A stretch of DNA of 64,000 nucleotides from CAVTLG01 sp963802635. Lineage in GTDB: Bacteria; Chloroflexota; Ktedonobacteria; Ktedonobacterales; Ktedonobacteraceae. Where the stretch lies: NCBI GenBank assembly GCA_963802635.1, contig CAWDJJ010000003.1, positions 1,054,001 to 1,118,000 on the forward strand. Direction: 5' to 3'. Position 1 is the first letter of the stretch; each line of letters begins with the position of its first letter. The notes beneath the pieces were generated by a model, which was not told where the DNA came from, searched no databases, and was given only the letters and a program-made list of their open reading frames with translations. Position numbers and translations under genes: made by a program. Below, in pieces: positions 28,978 through 38,554 of the stretch.

Positions 28978-29048
28978 ATTACCCATAGGCATTCAGAAAC
29001 GCCACTGCCGTGGCTAGCCTTCGGCTCATCTGAATGCAAGGCAATATA
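28978..29048 (+). repeat. Dispersed structured repeat, copy 3
   Basis: Same flanks and outer stem as copy 2. The first hairpin reads GCCAC-TGCC-GTGGC, a compensatory change from GCAAC/GTTGC. The second is shortened to AGCC-TTC-GGCT. It lies just upstream of dnaE. Confidence 0.8.
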
Positions 29049-29142
29049 TCTTCTATAGTAAACAGTCTTTCGTTAATGGAGTATGAGCGAGAGGACTTTT
29101 GGGTACAGAGCATGCCCAGGCAGAGCAACGGGATTTTTCTCA

Positions 29143-29403
29143 TACCCATAGGCATTCAGAAAGAGGATATCAGACAGAGACAAATAGCCTTCATTATTAT
29201 GATCGTTTAGTGTAGTAATCATCGACGTCGTAGGAAAAGGGTCATGCCTTGCAGGACAATACCGACCAATATCATGTATTCTCTGCTATGATTGCAGTGA
29301 ATACTGTCGCAAGTTATTTCAGAGTAGCTCTATATGCTCTGAAATAGTGAAAGTTGTGTAAGGATGAGGTTAGAAGAGTGGCATTTCTGAATGCCTATGG
29401 GTA
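29143..29403. repeat. 261-bp element with perfect 20-bp inverted ends
   Basis: TACCCATAGGCATTCAGAAA at 29143-29162 is the exact reverse complement of 29384-29403. The ends match the left flank of the dispersed structured repeat. Inside is a second palindrome, ATTTCAGAG to CTCTGAAAT near 29317-29346. It could be a MITE-like unit or two half-copies in inverted orientation. It contains or adjoins the promoter region of the following redox operon. Confidence 0.65.
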
Positions 29404-29459
29404 CTAGAAAGGTCTGGAGGCGCACATGCATAGCGTGTATGATCGCCTGAAGAGTAAAC

Positions 29460-31862
29460 ATGGCAGAGCAAATAGACTATTTGATTATTGGCAACGGCAT
29501 TGCTGGCGTTACGGCTGCCGAGATTTTACGTACCGAAAACTCTGCCGCCACAATTGGTGTGATCGCTGATGATGCCTTTCCCGTCTACTATCGTCCTGCC
29601 TTGAAGGATTACCTGGGTGGACATATGGCTGAAGATAAATTGTGGGCGCGACCAGCAAATTTCTACCAGGCACAGAAAATGCTTTTTCTATCTGAACATG
29701 TCGTCGGCATACAAGTAGAACAGCATTGTCTGCAATTGCAGAATAACAAGCAGGTGGGTTATCAGAAGCTGCTGCTAGCGAATGGAGCTAGCGCGGCGCG
29801 CCTGGGTTGTCCCGGAGAGAACTTGCAAGGCGTCACTACATTGCGCACGGTTGCAGACTACCAGACAGTGATGGATTGCTTGAAAACGGTGAATCGCGTC
29901 GTAGTAGTTGGGAGTGGCACGCTGGCCCTGGAAACGGTAGAAACACTCTGCCAACGCGATCTTCAGGTGACGCATCTGATTCGCCACCATACGCTGTGGT
30001 CAGAGGTGCTTGACGCGACAGCATCCGATCTTGTACTACAGCAGGAACAACGCGCAGAAGTGGATGTACATCTCGAAGAAGAAATTGTTGAAATTACTGG
30101 CTCAAAGGGTAAGGTCAATGCCGTCATTACCAATAAGGGGACACGCATTAGTTGCGAAATGGTCCTCATCGCCATCGGCATTGAGCCTAACGTTGATTTC
30201 ATTCGCTCAAGTAACATTGCTTGTGGACGTGGAGTGAGAGTCGATGGACAGATGCGTACGAATGCCCGTGACATCTACGCCGTTGGTGATGTCGTGGAAA
30301 CAAGCGACGAGCAAACAGGACGCACACGCGTTATCGGGCAATGGTATCCAGCGATCCAGCAAGCTCGCGCTGCAGCATACAGCATGCTCGGTGTATTAGA
30401 CAATCAGCGCCTATTCCAAGCCAGTACTTTCTATAACGCTTCGTTTCTGTACGGGCTTGATTTCGCTTCGGTCGGTATTACGAGTGGCAAAGGCTACCAG
30501 GAAATTGTCGCTGAACCTAAACCACTTAGCTACCGTAAGGTTCTACTCAAAGATGGCATACCAGTCGGCATGCTCTCATTAGGGGATCGCAAACAGGCGC
30601 TTGCTTTTAAACGGGCCATCGACCATCGCGTAAATCTGCTACCGGTTGCCGCGCGTTTATTTGCAGATGATTTTAAACTACATGGCTGGCTCGATAAGCA
30701 AGGAGTTCCACCGCCACTCCTCAGCGTACGACGGTTAGATGACACAGTTGCCAGGCAGCTAGTCTATACTGGCGCAAACGAGAAAATAGAGCTGGAGGAG
30801 GATACAATGCAAGCGCCTCTCTCAGATGCCGTTGAAGCATTGTTGGTGCATGTGATTGAGTCAACAGATCTGCGTATACCAGAAACCGTTCTAAGTCAGA
30901 CCGAGACAACGACAATAGGACGCCAGGCTGGTGTTTATCTGCTAATCGACGAACCGACGATCTCACGTCTGCATGCCGAAATCAATTATGCTAGTGGACA
31001 CTTTATGTTGCGCGATGTTGGTAGCTCCAACGGCACATACGTTAACGATATGCGCCTGGAGCCAGAACGCCTTTATCAACTCAAAACAAATGACCAGGTT
31101 CGTATTGGAAAGCGCGCAAAATTCAGGTTTCTGCAACGAACAATCAATCCAAATAGACAACAGGCACAACCAGTCCCAAACAACACGAACAATAGTAGAC
31201 CACAGCCATACGCTGCAGAGGCTACACGGATCGTTCAGCGGCAGACAGTGCTTAAGCCAGATGGCTCGTTGTATCCTCCAGGCGCAGCGCAATCGGTACC
31301 AGCCGACGTTGTTGCCACATTTAAGGAAATACCAGCGCTTGTTATTCTCCCACAGGGACCAAATGGCGAGGCAAACGATACGCCACGTGTCTATCTGCTC
31401 AAACCAGGCAAGCAAGTCACAATTGGACGTGAAAAAGGCAATGATGTCGAGCTGTTGGACGTCGTAGCTTCCCGTCGCCACGCCGAAATCCTTTCTGATA
31501 CGAGTTCTGGCGCTTTCTATATTCGCGATCTGGGTAGCAGCAACGGCATACAGATTAATCAGACTACCATCAATGGGCCGTATCGACTTTCACATGGCGA
31601 CCGCATTCAACTAGGAAGTACCACTATTTTCTATGTGGATCTGCAGGCAGGCAATACGAAAACAAGCCATGTGGACGCAACACCACCAGCAAAACGGCCT
31701 GCTGAGGAGATATTAATGACCAACCGCTCAGCCGCTCCGAAGATGCAAACTGCGCGCATAGCACCAGGACAGCAACTACAGATGCTGATCTGTCCGCGCT
31801 GTGGACTCGCAAATATGTCAACAGCACGTTTTTGTGCTAGCTGCAGCGCATTATTAGAATAA
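29460..31862 (+). CDS. FAD-dependent NAD(P)H oxidoreductase fused to two FHA domains and a zinc ribbon
   Basis: 800 residues. Residues 1 to about 410 are a pyridine nucleotide-disulfide oxidoreductase of the nitrite/rubredoxin reductase type, with FAD motif IIGNGIAGVTAAE, NAD motif VVVGSGTLALETVE and IYAVGDVVE. FHA domain 1 (about 470-565: TIGRQAG, SRLHAEI, DVGSSNGTYVN) and FHA domain 2 (about 650-735: TIGREKGNDVEL, SRRHAEI, DLGSSNGIQIN) are intact phosphothreonine-binding modules. The C-terminus is a CxxC-CxxC zinc ribbon. This fusion is unusual; it suggests the reductase is recruited or controlled by Ser/Thr phosphorylation. First gene of a four-gene plus-strand operon. Confidence 0.88.
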   Translation: MAEQIDYLIIGNGIAGVTAAEILRTENSAATIGVIADDAFPVYYRPALKDYLGGHMAEDKLWARPANFYQAQKMLFLSEHVVGIQVEQHCLQLQNNKQVGYQKLLLANGASAARLGCPGENLQGVTTLRTVADYQTVMDCLKTVNRVVVVGSGTLALETVETLCQRDLQVTHLIRHHTLWSEVLDATASDLVLQQEQRAEVDVHLEEEIVEITGSKGKVNAVITNKGTRISCEMVLIAIGIEPNVDFIRSSNIACGRGVRVDGQMRTNARDIYAVGDVVETSDEQTGRTRVIGQWYPAIQQARAAAYSMLGVLDNQRLFQASTFYNASFLYGLDFASVGITSGKGYQEIVAEPKPLSYRKVLLKDGIPVGMLSLGDRKQALAFKRAIDHRVNLLPVAARLFADDFKLHGWLDKQGVPPPLLSVRRLDDTVARQLVYTGANEKIELEEDTMQAPLSDAVEALLVHVIESTDLRIPETVLSQTETTTIGRQAGVYLLIDEPTISRLHAEINYASGHFMLRDVGSSNGTYVNDMRLEPERLYQLKTNDQVRIGKRAKFRFLQRTINPNRQQAQPVPNNTNNSRPQPYAAEATRIVQRQTVLKPDGSLYPPGAAQSVPADVVATFKEIPALVILPQGPNGEANDTPRVYLLKPGKQVTIGREKGNDVELLDVVASRRHAEILSDTSSGAFYIRDLGSSNGIQINQTTINGPYRLSHGDRIQLGSTTIFYVDLQAGNTKTSHVDATPPAKRPAEEILMTNRSAAPKMQTARIAPGQQLQMLICPRCGLANMSTARFCASCSALLE

Positions 31863-31947
31863 TCGCTATGCAAAAACGCGATGAACACAGCGAGAGTTCC
31901 AGATACAGCTAACTGTAAGGGTAGCAGAGAAAAAGCAGGAAGGTTTT

Positions 31948-33900
31948 ATGCAGGTACAAGCTTCGAAACAAACATTTGCCGTAGGTATTACACATAGGAC
32001 AGATATACAGCCTTTGACAGCGGAAGAAGTACAATTTGAGATTGATATGTGCATTGGCTGTGACCGCTGTATGCGCGCCTGCCCAGTTCCTCTGTCAGCG
32101 CAGGTCGCTATCGCAGATCTCAACCGCGCCACCATCTCCCCAGACGTTGCCGATCACGTCGCGCGCTTTACTGACGAATGTGTGATGTGCGGCTCGTGCG
32201 TCCCTGTCTGTCCAGTCGATAATCACCGTGATCTGCTGATGCTTTCGCTCAAGCAGCGCCTGGGCGTACCCTGGGATGGCAAAGTGGATATAAGCCGCAT
32301 ACTAAACTACCTGCCAGCAGGCTGGAATATACCAATGCTCCTGGGTCGCCTGCGTGAGCAACCGATGTTCAAAAATCAGCAGCTTGTCCTGGATAACTAC
32401 TTGCTCCATTTCGTCGCAACCTCGAAGTTACAACTCCTACAACCAGGATCGGTGGTGATGCAAGAAGGCGAATTTGGACGCACCACCTATTTCATTCTGG
32501 ATGGACGCTGTGAGCTTTCTTCAAAGGGACCGGACGGTAAGCAGTTGCCGATAGCTATCCTGCAACGCAGCGAATATATGGGTGAGCAGGGTATGCTGAC
32601 CGGACAAGCGCGCAATGTACAAGCACGTGCGCTGACTTCGATGCTGGTGCTAGAAGTGCCCGAACAAATTATGCAGCGCCTGATGGAGATTGTACCAGAG
32701 GTGCAACAATTCTTTGAGCAGTTGAATGCAACGCGCTCTATTGAAGCTATCCTCAAACGCATGCCCCTATTTCAGAATGTAGCGAGCGAAGATATACACC
32801 AACTCGCTAGCCTGGCACAGATTAAGCGCTATGACCGAGATGAGCGACTCTTTAGCGAAGATAGCCTGGCACAACCACAACGAGAGTCACTACACGTATT
32901 ACTGGATGGTTTCGTGAAAGTCGCGCGACGCACTGTCGCAGGCACAGGTCACAATAAGAGCAATGAGCGCATCATTGCCTATCGCCAGGGAGGGGACTAT
33001 TTTGCCGGTGGACTGGACATGCTCGGGGATCGACGTGCCGTTAGCGCAACGGCTATTACACGCACCTCCGTCGCGGAGCTAGCACGCTCCGTCCTGCTCT
33101 CTTTCTTTAAGCGCTACCCCAACGTCGAAAAACGCTTTCAGGAGCGACTACGGCTCTATCGTGATACAACAGCCGCCGCATATAGTGGTGTCTTTGAACC
33201 AATGAATGTTCTACGTACGGAACCGCTTAATGAGCTTTCTGACGCTGCCGCCCGCTCCGGGCTGCATTCACTAGTTGATGGCGGCGTGGTCGAAGGCACA
33301 GAAGTGCTCGTCATTGATCTCGATAAATGCATCCATTGTAATGAGTGCGAAGAGGCATGCGAGCGACGACATGGGCACTCGCGTATGAACCGCAAAGGCA
33401 TGGTCGTCGGCAATATTAGCATCGCGACTGCCTGCCGACAATGTCAGGACCCTGTGTGCATGCTTTGTAGTCGTGCTGGCATCGCTCGCATGCCGAGTGG
33501 TGAAGTATATATCACTAGAAGCTGCATCGGCTGTGGTATTTGCGCCGAACGTTGCCCCTATGACAATATCTCGATTGTGACGCTTACGGAAGACGCTCTG
33601 CCAACTGATATCAGTTGGCAGAAATTTAGCAACTTCTTTCGCAAAGGATCAGGCAAAGAAGCAGGTCGTAAAGTTTTACCAATGGCAAACACAGCTCTTA
33701 CTTCCGGCCCCTTGAATGTGCAACAACCACCCGACGCCATCAACGAGATACGCAAGAAGCTCGCCATCAAGTGCGATTTGTGCGCTGGCTATAATAACCA
33801 GGCATGCGTACAGGCATGTCCGACCGGGGCGGCTATCCGCGTCAATCCCATCACGTTTTTTGGCTCAACTGAAGAAATTTTGCGCAAACGAGCAAAATAA
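31948..33900 (+). CDS. Fe-S protein with two cyclic nucleotide-binding-like domains and ferredoxin clusters
   Basis: 650 residues. N-terminal [4Fe-4S] motifs CIGCDRCMRACP and CVMCGSCVPVCP are followed by two cNMP-binding-like beta-barrels (about 145-250 and 270-400; VVMQEGEFGRTTYFILDG, HVLLDGFVKVARR). The C-terminal third is a DmsB/HybA-type electron-transfer subunit with four more cysteine groups (CIHCNECEEAC, CRQCQDPVCMLC, CIGCGICAERCP, CDLCAGYNNQACVQACP). A cNMP-gated or structurally reused electron-transfer protein is inferred. It lies 85 bp after the FHA-oxidoreductase, whose electrons it could accept. Confidence 0.88.
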   Translation: MQVQASKQTFAVGITHRTDIQPLTAEEVQFEIDMCIGCDRCMRACPVPLSAQVAIADLNRATISPDVADHVARFTDECVMCGSCVPVCPVDNHRDLLMLSLKQRLGVPWDGKVDISRILNYLPAGWNIPMLLGRLREQPMFKNQQLVLDNYLLHFVATSKLQLLQPGSVVMQEGEFGRTTYFILDGRCELSSKGPDGKQLPIAILQRSEYMGEQGMLTGQARNVQARALTSMLVLEVPEQIMQRLMEIVPEVQQFFEQLNATRSIEAILKRMPLFQNVASEDIHQLASLAQIKRYDRDERLFSEDSLAQPQRESLHVLLDGFVKVARRTVAGTGHNKSNERIIAYRQGGDYFAGGLDMLGDRRAVSATAITRTSVAELARSVLLSFFKRYPNVEKRFQERLRLYRDTTAAAYSGVFEPMNVLRTEPLNELSDAAARSGLHSLVDGGVVEGTEVLVIDLDKCIHCNECEEACERRHGHSRMNRKGMVVGNISIATACRQCQDPVCMLCSRAGIARMPSGEVYITRSCIGCGICAERCPYDNISIVTLTEDALPTDISWQKFSNFFRKGSGKEAGRKVLPMANTALTSGPLNVQQPPDAINEIRKKLAIKCDLCAGYNNQACVQACPTGAAIRVNPITFFGSTEEILRKRAK

Positions 33901-33922
33901 CCGCAGATAAAGGAATGAACGT

Positions 33923-34816
33923 ATGTCCGTCACAACGAAACAACCACAAACAGCACAAAAACTACGCCGTATCTGGAAAGTGCCAACAACCACTGGTCGT
34001 TGGTATTGGCTAGCTGCCAGTCTGCTATTTTACGGCGTAATTGTTGCCTGGTTCTACTATGCAGCCAAACAGCAAACTCCCGATCCGAGCATCGATCCAT
34101 TCAGACTTTTCGGCATTATTGCCTATGTGCTGGTACTTGCTACCGCCGCATATTCCCTACGTCGACGCTTTGTGCGTGGCCTGCCAGGAAAAGTGCAAAG
34201 CTGGCTCTGGATGCATACCTGGATAGGAATTATCACGATCCTGATTGCGATGCTGCATGAAGATTTCGCGTTCATCACCAACAGTTACTGCACAAACTTG
34301 AGTTGCCTGACAGATACCTACGATGCAGGAGCAGCGCTCTTCGCGCTCATCTTGCTGGTCGTAAGTGGCATCATTGGTCGTTTGATCGACCTATGGCAGA
34401 CACATGTAATTGCGCGTGACGCCAATGCGAATGGCGTTGGCATTGTAGGCGCGCTTGAAGAACGCCTGCTAGAGCTGGAATACACCATTGAGCGCCTGTG
34501 TGCAGGCAAGTCCGAAGTTTTCAAACAGTTTTGTTTACAGAACCTGGGATCAAGAGCAATACCAACCATACACAGCAGCACTATAGCTGCGCTTCCAGTA
34601 CAAGAACGCACGGATTTTCAGCGAGCCTGTCAAACATTAACGACACGAGCAGATCTTGCCCGATCACTCCATGTGCAGAAACGAGCGCGTTTAGCAATGC
34701 GCATCTGGCGTTACACGCATATCACGCTGGCATGTATTGCATTGCTCATCATCAGCTATCATGGTATCATGGAAGTTTTGGTAAATATACTTCACCTTAT
34801 TACCCCAACGTCATAA
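33923..34816 (+). CDS. Five-span membrane protein with two HX13H pairs, cytochrome b-like
   Basis: 297 residues with hydrophobic segments near 27-47, 62-80, 95-113, 138-158 and 265-290. Segments three and five each carry two His separated by 13 residues (H98/H112 and H266/H280), the spacing of bis-heme b proteins such as ferric reductases and cytochrome b. A hydrophilic stretch with a possible coiled coil (about 170-250) lies between spans four and five. It follows the Fe-S protein by 22 bp. A transmembrane di-heme electron conduit is inferred; no published family is recognised. Confidence 0.75.
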   Translation: MSVTTKQPQTAQKLRRIWKVPTTTGRWYWLAASLLFYGVIVAWFYYAAKQQTPDPSIDPFRLFGIIAYVLVLATAAYSLRRRFVRGLPGKVQSWLWMHTWIGIITILIAMLHEDFAFITNSYCTNLSCLTDTYDAGAALFALILLVVSGIIGRLIDLWQTHVIARDANANGVGIVGALEERLLELEYTIERLCAGKSEVFKQFCLQNLGSRAIPTIHSSTIAALPVQERTDFQRACQTLTTRADLARSLHVQKRARLAMRIWRYTHITLACIALLIISYHGIMEVLVNILHLITPTS

Positions 34817-34853
34817 CAGGATATGCGCGCAAATTTACTGGAAGGAAAAGATC

Positions 34854-36216
34854 ATGCAGTGCAAACATTGTAATACGCACAACGATAAAGATGCCGCCTT
34901 TTGTGGTCATTGCGGCAAGCAATTGGCTCCGGCTGATATACGCGATGCAGCGGTAGCGTACGCTACCCGACAGGCACGAGTAGATAAACAATGGCCGAAT
35001 GCCGAAAAAAGCCAGATCGCGGCCAGCGAGGTTCCTTTCCATGTTGCGCAGCCAGTGCCATCGTCTCAACTGAAAACACCTGCACCTTCAGCCAGAGAGC
35101 CGCAACGAACTCAATCAACGTTTCCACTTAAAATACATGGTTTACAGACAAAAACATTTAAAAAGAGCAATACTAGAAATATCGCTTTCCTCACTATCAT
35201 GCTCTCTTTATTGTTTATAGGTATCCTGGCCGGAGCTATCACATTAATGCAGAATGCCTATGGCACACAACAACGTGCTACCTCTAGCAATAGTACTTCC
35301 GATGCAACAGGGACCATTTCTTTTAGTGATAGTCAGAACGGTGAGGGGGACACGGATAGCCTCAAAATCAGCGCGAGCGGACTCAGTACACCTCCTGCTG
35401 GCTCACACTATGCAGCATGGCTGCTGAATGAACAAACAGAGCATATATTGCCGCTTGGCACACTGTCTGTGCAAACTCATCAGCAAGCAGGTCAAACTTT
35501 TGCCATGAGCTTCATGGATCAGGGCACAAACCTGCTTGGAGCAGGTAATAAGGTGGAGATTACGCAGGAGACCATCAATACGACGCTGCCAACGGGAAAA
35601 GTACTGCTGGTAGCCCAATTTCCGCCACTGGCTTTTATCCATGTTAAACACTTGCTGGTGGCTTTTCCTACCACGCCAGGAAACATAGGGCTACTGGTTG
35701 GACTGAGTGAACAGTCTCAACAATTGCTGGCACAGGCACAAACGCTACACAATGTCACACAGCAAACAAAAATACAATGTATTGCCCAAAATATGATCAA
35801 CTTGATCGAAGGCAAGAACGGTGAGCAGGCCCAACCGCTTGCAAAAGTATGCACAACGCAGCAAGTGATGGCAGTCGGTGATGGCTTCGGTTTATTGGGA
35901 GCAAACGACGATGGCTATACCACCACTGTCGCCACACACGCATCACTGGCAGCCACTCAGCCTGACGCAACGGCTGTAATCAGAACGTACGCGCAGCAGA
36001 TCATACTTGCGACGAATACTATCAATGTCTGGCTAGCCACGGTGGATCAAGAGGTACGCAGGCTGCTGGCAAATCCCGCCAATACTGCAAATATCCCTGA
36101 CATACTCACGCTTTCAAACGAAGTGCTCAATGGTAGCCATGATCAGGGGGCAGCAGGAGTTTCTCAAAGCATATGCAGATGGGCAATCAATGGCAACGCT
36201 TACTCTGACACCTTAG
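34854..36216 (+). CDS. Zinc-ribbon, single-span membrane protein with extracytoplasmic domain (frameshift near the end)
   Basis: A CxxC-x10-CxxC zinc ribbon (C3, C6, C17, C20) and a Gln/Pro/Ser-rich linker lead to one membrane span (about 102-125) and an outer domain of about 320 residues with repeated beta strands, resembling anti-sigma-like sensor domains. The raw frame runs on to 36455 through sequence antisense to fumC and becomes Cys/Pro/Arg-rich. Deleting one G from GGGGG at 36146-36150 instead gives QEFLKAYADGQSMATLTLTP and a stop at 36216, which is more natural. Last gene of the redox operon. Confidence 0.75.
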
Positions 36217-36312
36217 AAAGAGCATCACCTCGTTGCCGTTGTAGCGCCAGTTGCCCATTGCGCTCGCCGGATCTACTGCCCCCTGTTATCAATCTCTCGC
36301 AGAAAAAAGCGC

Positions 36313-37734
36313 CTATCCTCCGGCGGGACCACCATCCAGGCCAGGCTTCGTCATACTCGCCGGGTCCAGAATGCGATCCAGATCCTCTTCGGAGAGATTC
36401 GTCTTCTCACGTGCCACTTCGCGCACCGTTTTGCCGGTCTTGTGAGCTTCCTTAGAAATACTGGCGGCTGCATCATAGCCAATCACCGGAGCCAGCGAAG
36501 TACAGATAGCCAGGCCGCGCTCAACCATCTCTGGTCCCCTGGTGGTCGCCTTTATGCCCGTAACACACTGTACGGTGAAGTTGTGCGCGACTTCTGCTAG
36601 CAAGCGTATCGACTGCAACAGATTGTAGGCACTCACCGGCATCATCACGTTGATCTCGAAATTGCCCGACTGTCCAGCAACGGTAATGGTCGTATGGTTG
36701 CCCATGACCTGCGCGCAGGCCATACAGACCGACTCAGCGATCACCGGATTGACCTTGCCAGGCATAATCGAACTACCGGGTTGTACGGCGGGCAACTCGA
36801 TTTCGCCAAAACCAGCACGTGGACCAGAACCCAGCCAGCGTATATCGTTGGCAATCTTCATTAAGCTGACAGCCAGTGTATTCAGTGCTCCGCTGGCAGC
36901 CACAACATTATCCAGAGTACTTTGCGCCTGAAAATGGCTATCCGTTTCGCGCACAGCTACAGCATTCAGTGCTGATAAACGCTGACAGACGCGCGCGGCA
37001 AAAGCTGGATGGGTGTTAATACCCGTGCCAACAGCGGTACCACCCAGTGCGACTTCGGAGAGTTCGCTTTGCGCACCACGTACACGTTTGATGCCTCGCT
37101 CGATCTGTCCCGCGTAACCCAGAAACTCCTGTCCAAGTCGTACCGGTGTAGCGTCCTGCAGATGTGTACGCCCGGTCTTGATTACTGGCATAAACTCCTC
37201 AGCTTTTTCCTTCAGCGCCCTTTGCAACTCTTGCAAAGCGGGGAGCAGACTCTGTTCGCTACTGACCAGCGCGGCAAGATGGATGGCCGTAGGAATAACG
37301 TCATTCGAGGATTGTCCAAAGTTCACGTGATCATTGGGATGCACTTTACGCGAACCACGCGAACCGCCCAGTATCTCGCTGGCACGATTGGCAATCACCT
37401 CGTTCGCATTCATGTTCGTCGAAGTACCTGAACCGGTCTGGAAAATATCAAGCACAAAATGGTCATCTAGCTTGCCATCAATGACCTCCTGAGCAGCCTG
37501 TACGATTGCCTCGGCGATATGCGCATCGATATTGCCTAGCTCTGCGTTGACCTGTGCTGCTACTTGCTTGATCTGTCCAAGAGCACGAATAAACTCACGC
37601 GGGAAACGCAGGTCGCTGATGGGAAAATTCAGCACGGCGCGTTGGGTACTGGCTCCATAATAGGCATCTATCGGTACCCGCATCTCACCCATAGAATCAC
37701 GTTCGACGCGGGTCTCTTCAGTACTATTCAACAT
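36313..37734 (-). CDS. fumC: Fumarate hydratase, class II
   Basis: 473 residues from ATG 37734, which has GGGAG 8 bp upstream; a longer frame to 37857 runs through a repeat element and is unlikely. It interconverts fumarate and malate in the citric acid cycle. YYGASTQRAVLNFPIS, TGRTHLQDATPVRLGQEF, GTAVGTGINTH and the superfamily signature GSSIMPGKVNPV are present. The catalytic Ser lies in the last motif. The C-terminus ends in a short Gly/Pro tail. It converges on the zinc-ribbon gene. Confidence 0.95.
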   Translation of the reverse strand: MLNSTEETRVERDSMGEMRVPIDAYYGASTQRAVLNFPISDLRFPREFIRALGQIKQVAAQVNAELGNIDAHIAEAIVQAAQEVIDGKLDDHFVLDIFQTGSGTSTNMNANEVIANRASEILGGSRGSRKVHPNDHVNFGQSSNDVIPTAIHLAALVSSEQSLLPALQELQRALKEKAEEFMPVIKTGRTHLQDATPVRLGQEFLGYAGQIERGIKRVRGAQSELSEVALGGTAVGTGINTHPAFAARVCQRLSALNAVAVRETDSHFQAQSTLDNVVAASGALNTLAVSLMKIANDIRWLGSGPRAGFGEIELPAVQPGSSIMPGKVNPVIAESVCMACAQVMGNHTTITVAGQSGNFEINVMMPVSAYNLLQSIRLLAEVAHNFTVQCVTGIKATTRGPEMVERGLAICTSLAPVIGYDAAASISKEAHKTGKTVREVAREKTNLSEEDLDRILDPASMTKPGLDGGPAGG

Positions 37735-37806
37735 ATATTGATCTCCCTCTTTGAGCATACAATTTACCTGGATCTCCATCCTTGCGAGAGGAAATATTGG
37801 GAAATG

Positions 37807-37872
37807 GGGTAGGGGCGTCACCTCGCGTGCGCCCTGGAGGTTCGTGGGCGGAGGCAAGCTCCGCCCCTACCC
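37807..37872 (-). repeat. Dispersed GC-rich inverted-repeat element, copy 2 (short)
   Basis: GGGTAGGGGCG at the left and CGCCCCTACCC at the right form an inverted repeat around CTCGCGTGCGCCCTGG and GGGCGGAGGCAAGC, the same words as in the copies at 25134 and 52351 but in opposite orientation. It lies between fumC and the MazG-like gene. Confidence 0.65.
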
Positions 37873-37923
37873 GGTTTCTCCCCTCACGGACGCAGAGCCA
37901 TTTACCGGTGATAGTATACCACC

Positions 37924-38244
37924 TTAATCAGGCAACCAGCGTTTTGCATCACGCCGACGATACTTCGCCATGACCGCGTCAAAAGCGTCATCCAGGTCTA
38001 TATCGAGAGAATTAGCCAGGGATGCCACAATGTAGAGGATATCTCCCAGTTCTTTCTCAACACTTCCCTCTGCCTCACTGGCTTTCTTGGACTTTTCTCC
38101 GTAGCTATGATTGATCTCGCGGGCCAGTTCACCCACCTCTTCAGTCAGCCGTGCCAGACTGGAGAGCGGTGCCCAGTAATGACTATGCCACTCATTTTTA
38201 ATGAGATCATCTATCTCTTGTTGTACATCGCGCAATGTTCTCAT
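37924..38244 (-). CDS. MazG-like nucleotide pyrophosphohydrolase
   Basis: 106 residues, an all-helical single-domain NTP pyrophosphohydrolase. The metal-binding motifs EEVGELAREIN and EKELGDILYIVASLAN (ExxE and ExxD) are intact. Such proteins hydrolyse non-canonical or excess nucleoside triphosphates to monophosphates. The upstream signal is weak (AGGGG 8-9 bp before the ATG). A short hypothetical ORF ends 16 bp upstream on the same strand. Confidence 0.88.
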   Translation of the reverse strand: MRTLRDVQQEIDDLIKNEWHSHYWAPLSSLARLTEEVGELAREINHSYGEKSKKASEAEGSVEKELGDILYIVASLANSLDIDLDDAFDAVMAKYRRRDAKRWLPD

Positions 38245-38259
38245 TATGTTATACCCCTG

Positions 38260-38544
38260 TCACTGGTTCCAGTAGAGCATCATCAATATAGCTATAAGAC
38301 ATATACGTGTACGATCAGTAAGACCAGCTTCACCGTGTACGATGAGAGCCATTGACATATCGCCGTTCTCCTCCATGTTTTTTGCATAAATTGTATCATG
38401 AATATCTGGCATGTGAGCAATTTCCACTTTGCAATGTCGGTCAGATTTCACATACCATTGGGAGCGTCTCTGGACGGAACGAAGCAATTCGGTGAGTGAG
38501 CCTTTCTCTTCCAGAGGAAAAGTCACCCACCGATAGATCAACAC
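38260..38544 (-). CDS. Small hypothetical protein
   Basis: A 94-codon frame fills the gap between the MDR oxidoreductase and the MazG-like gene, 10 bp after the former and 16 bp before the latter. The product has a mixed charged N-terminal half and a hydrophobic C-terminus (CLIAILMMLYW). No ribosome binding site or family is apparent. It may be a real short gene or an accidental frame. Confidence 0.35.
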   Translation of the reverse strand: MLIYRWVTFPLEEKGSLTELLRSVQRRSQWYVKSDRHCKVEIAHMPDIHDTIYAKNMEENGDMSMALIVHGEAGLTDRTRICLIAILMMLYWNQ

Positions 38545-38554
38545 TCTGCCTCAC

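Noticed and set aside
36217..36455. C-terminal extension of the zinc-ribbon membrane protein
   Set aside because: It is antisense to fumC and compositionally odd; removing one G from GGGGG gives a natural end at 36216.
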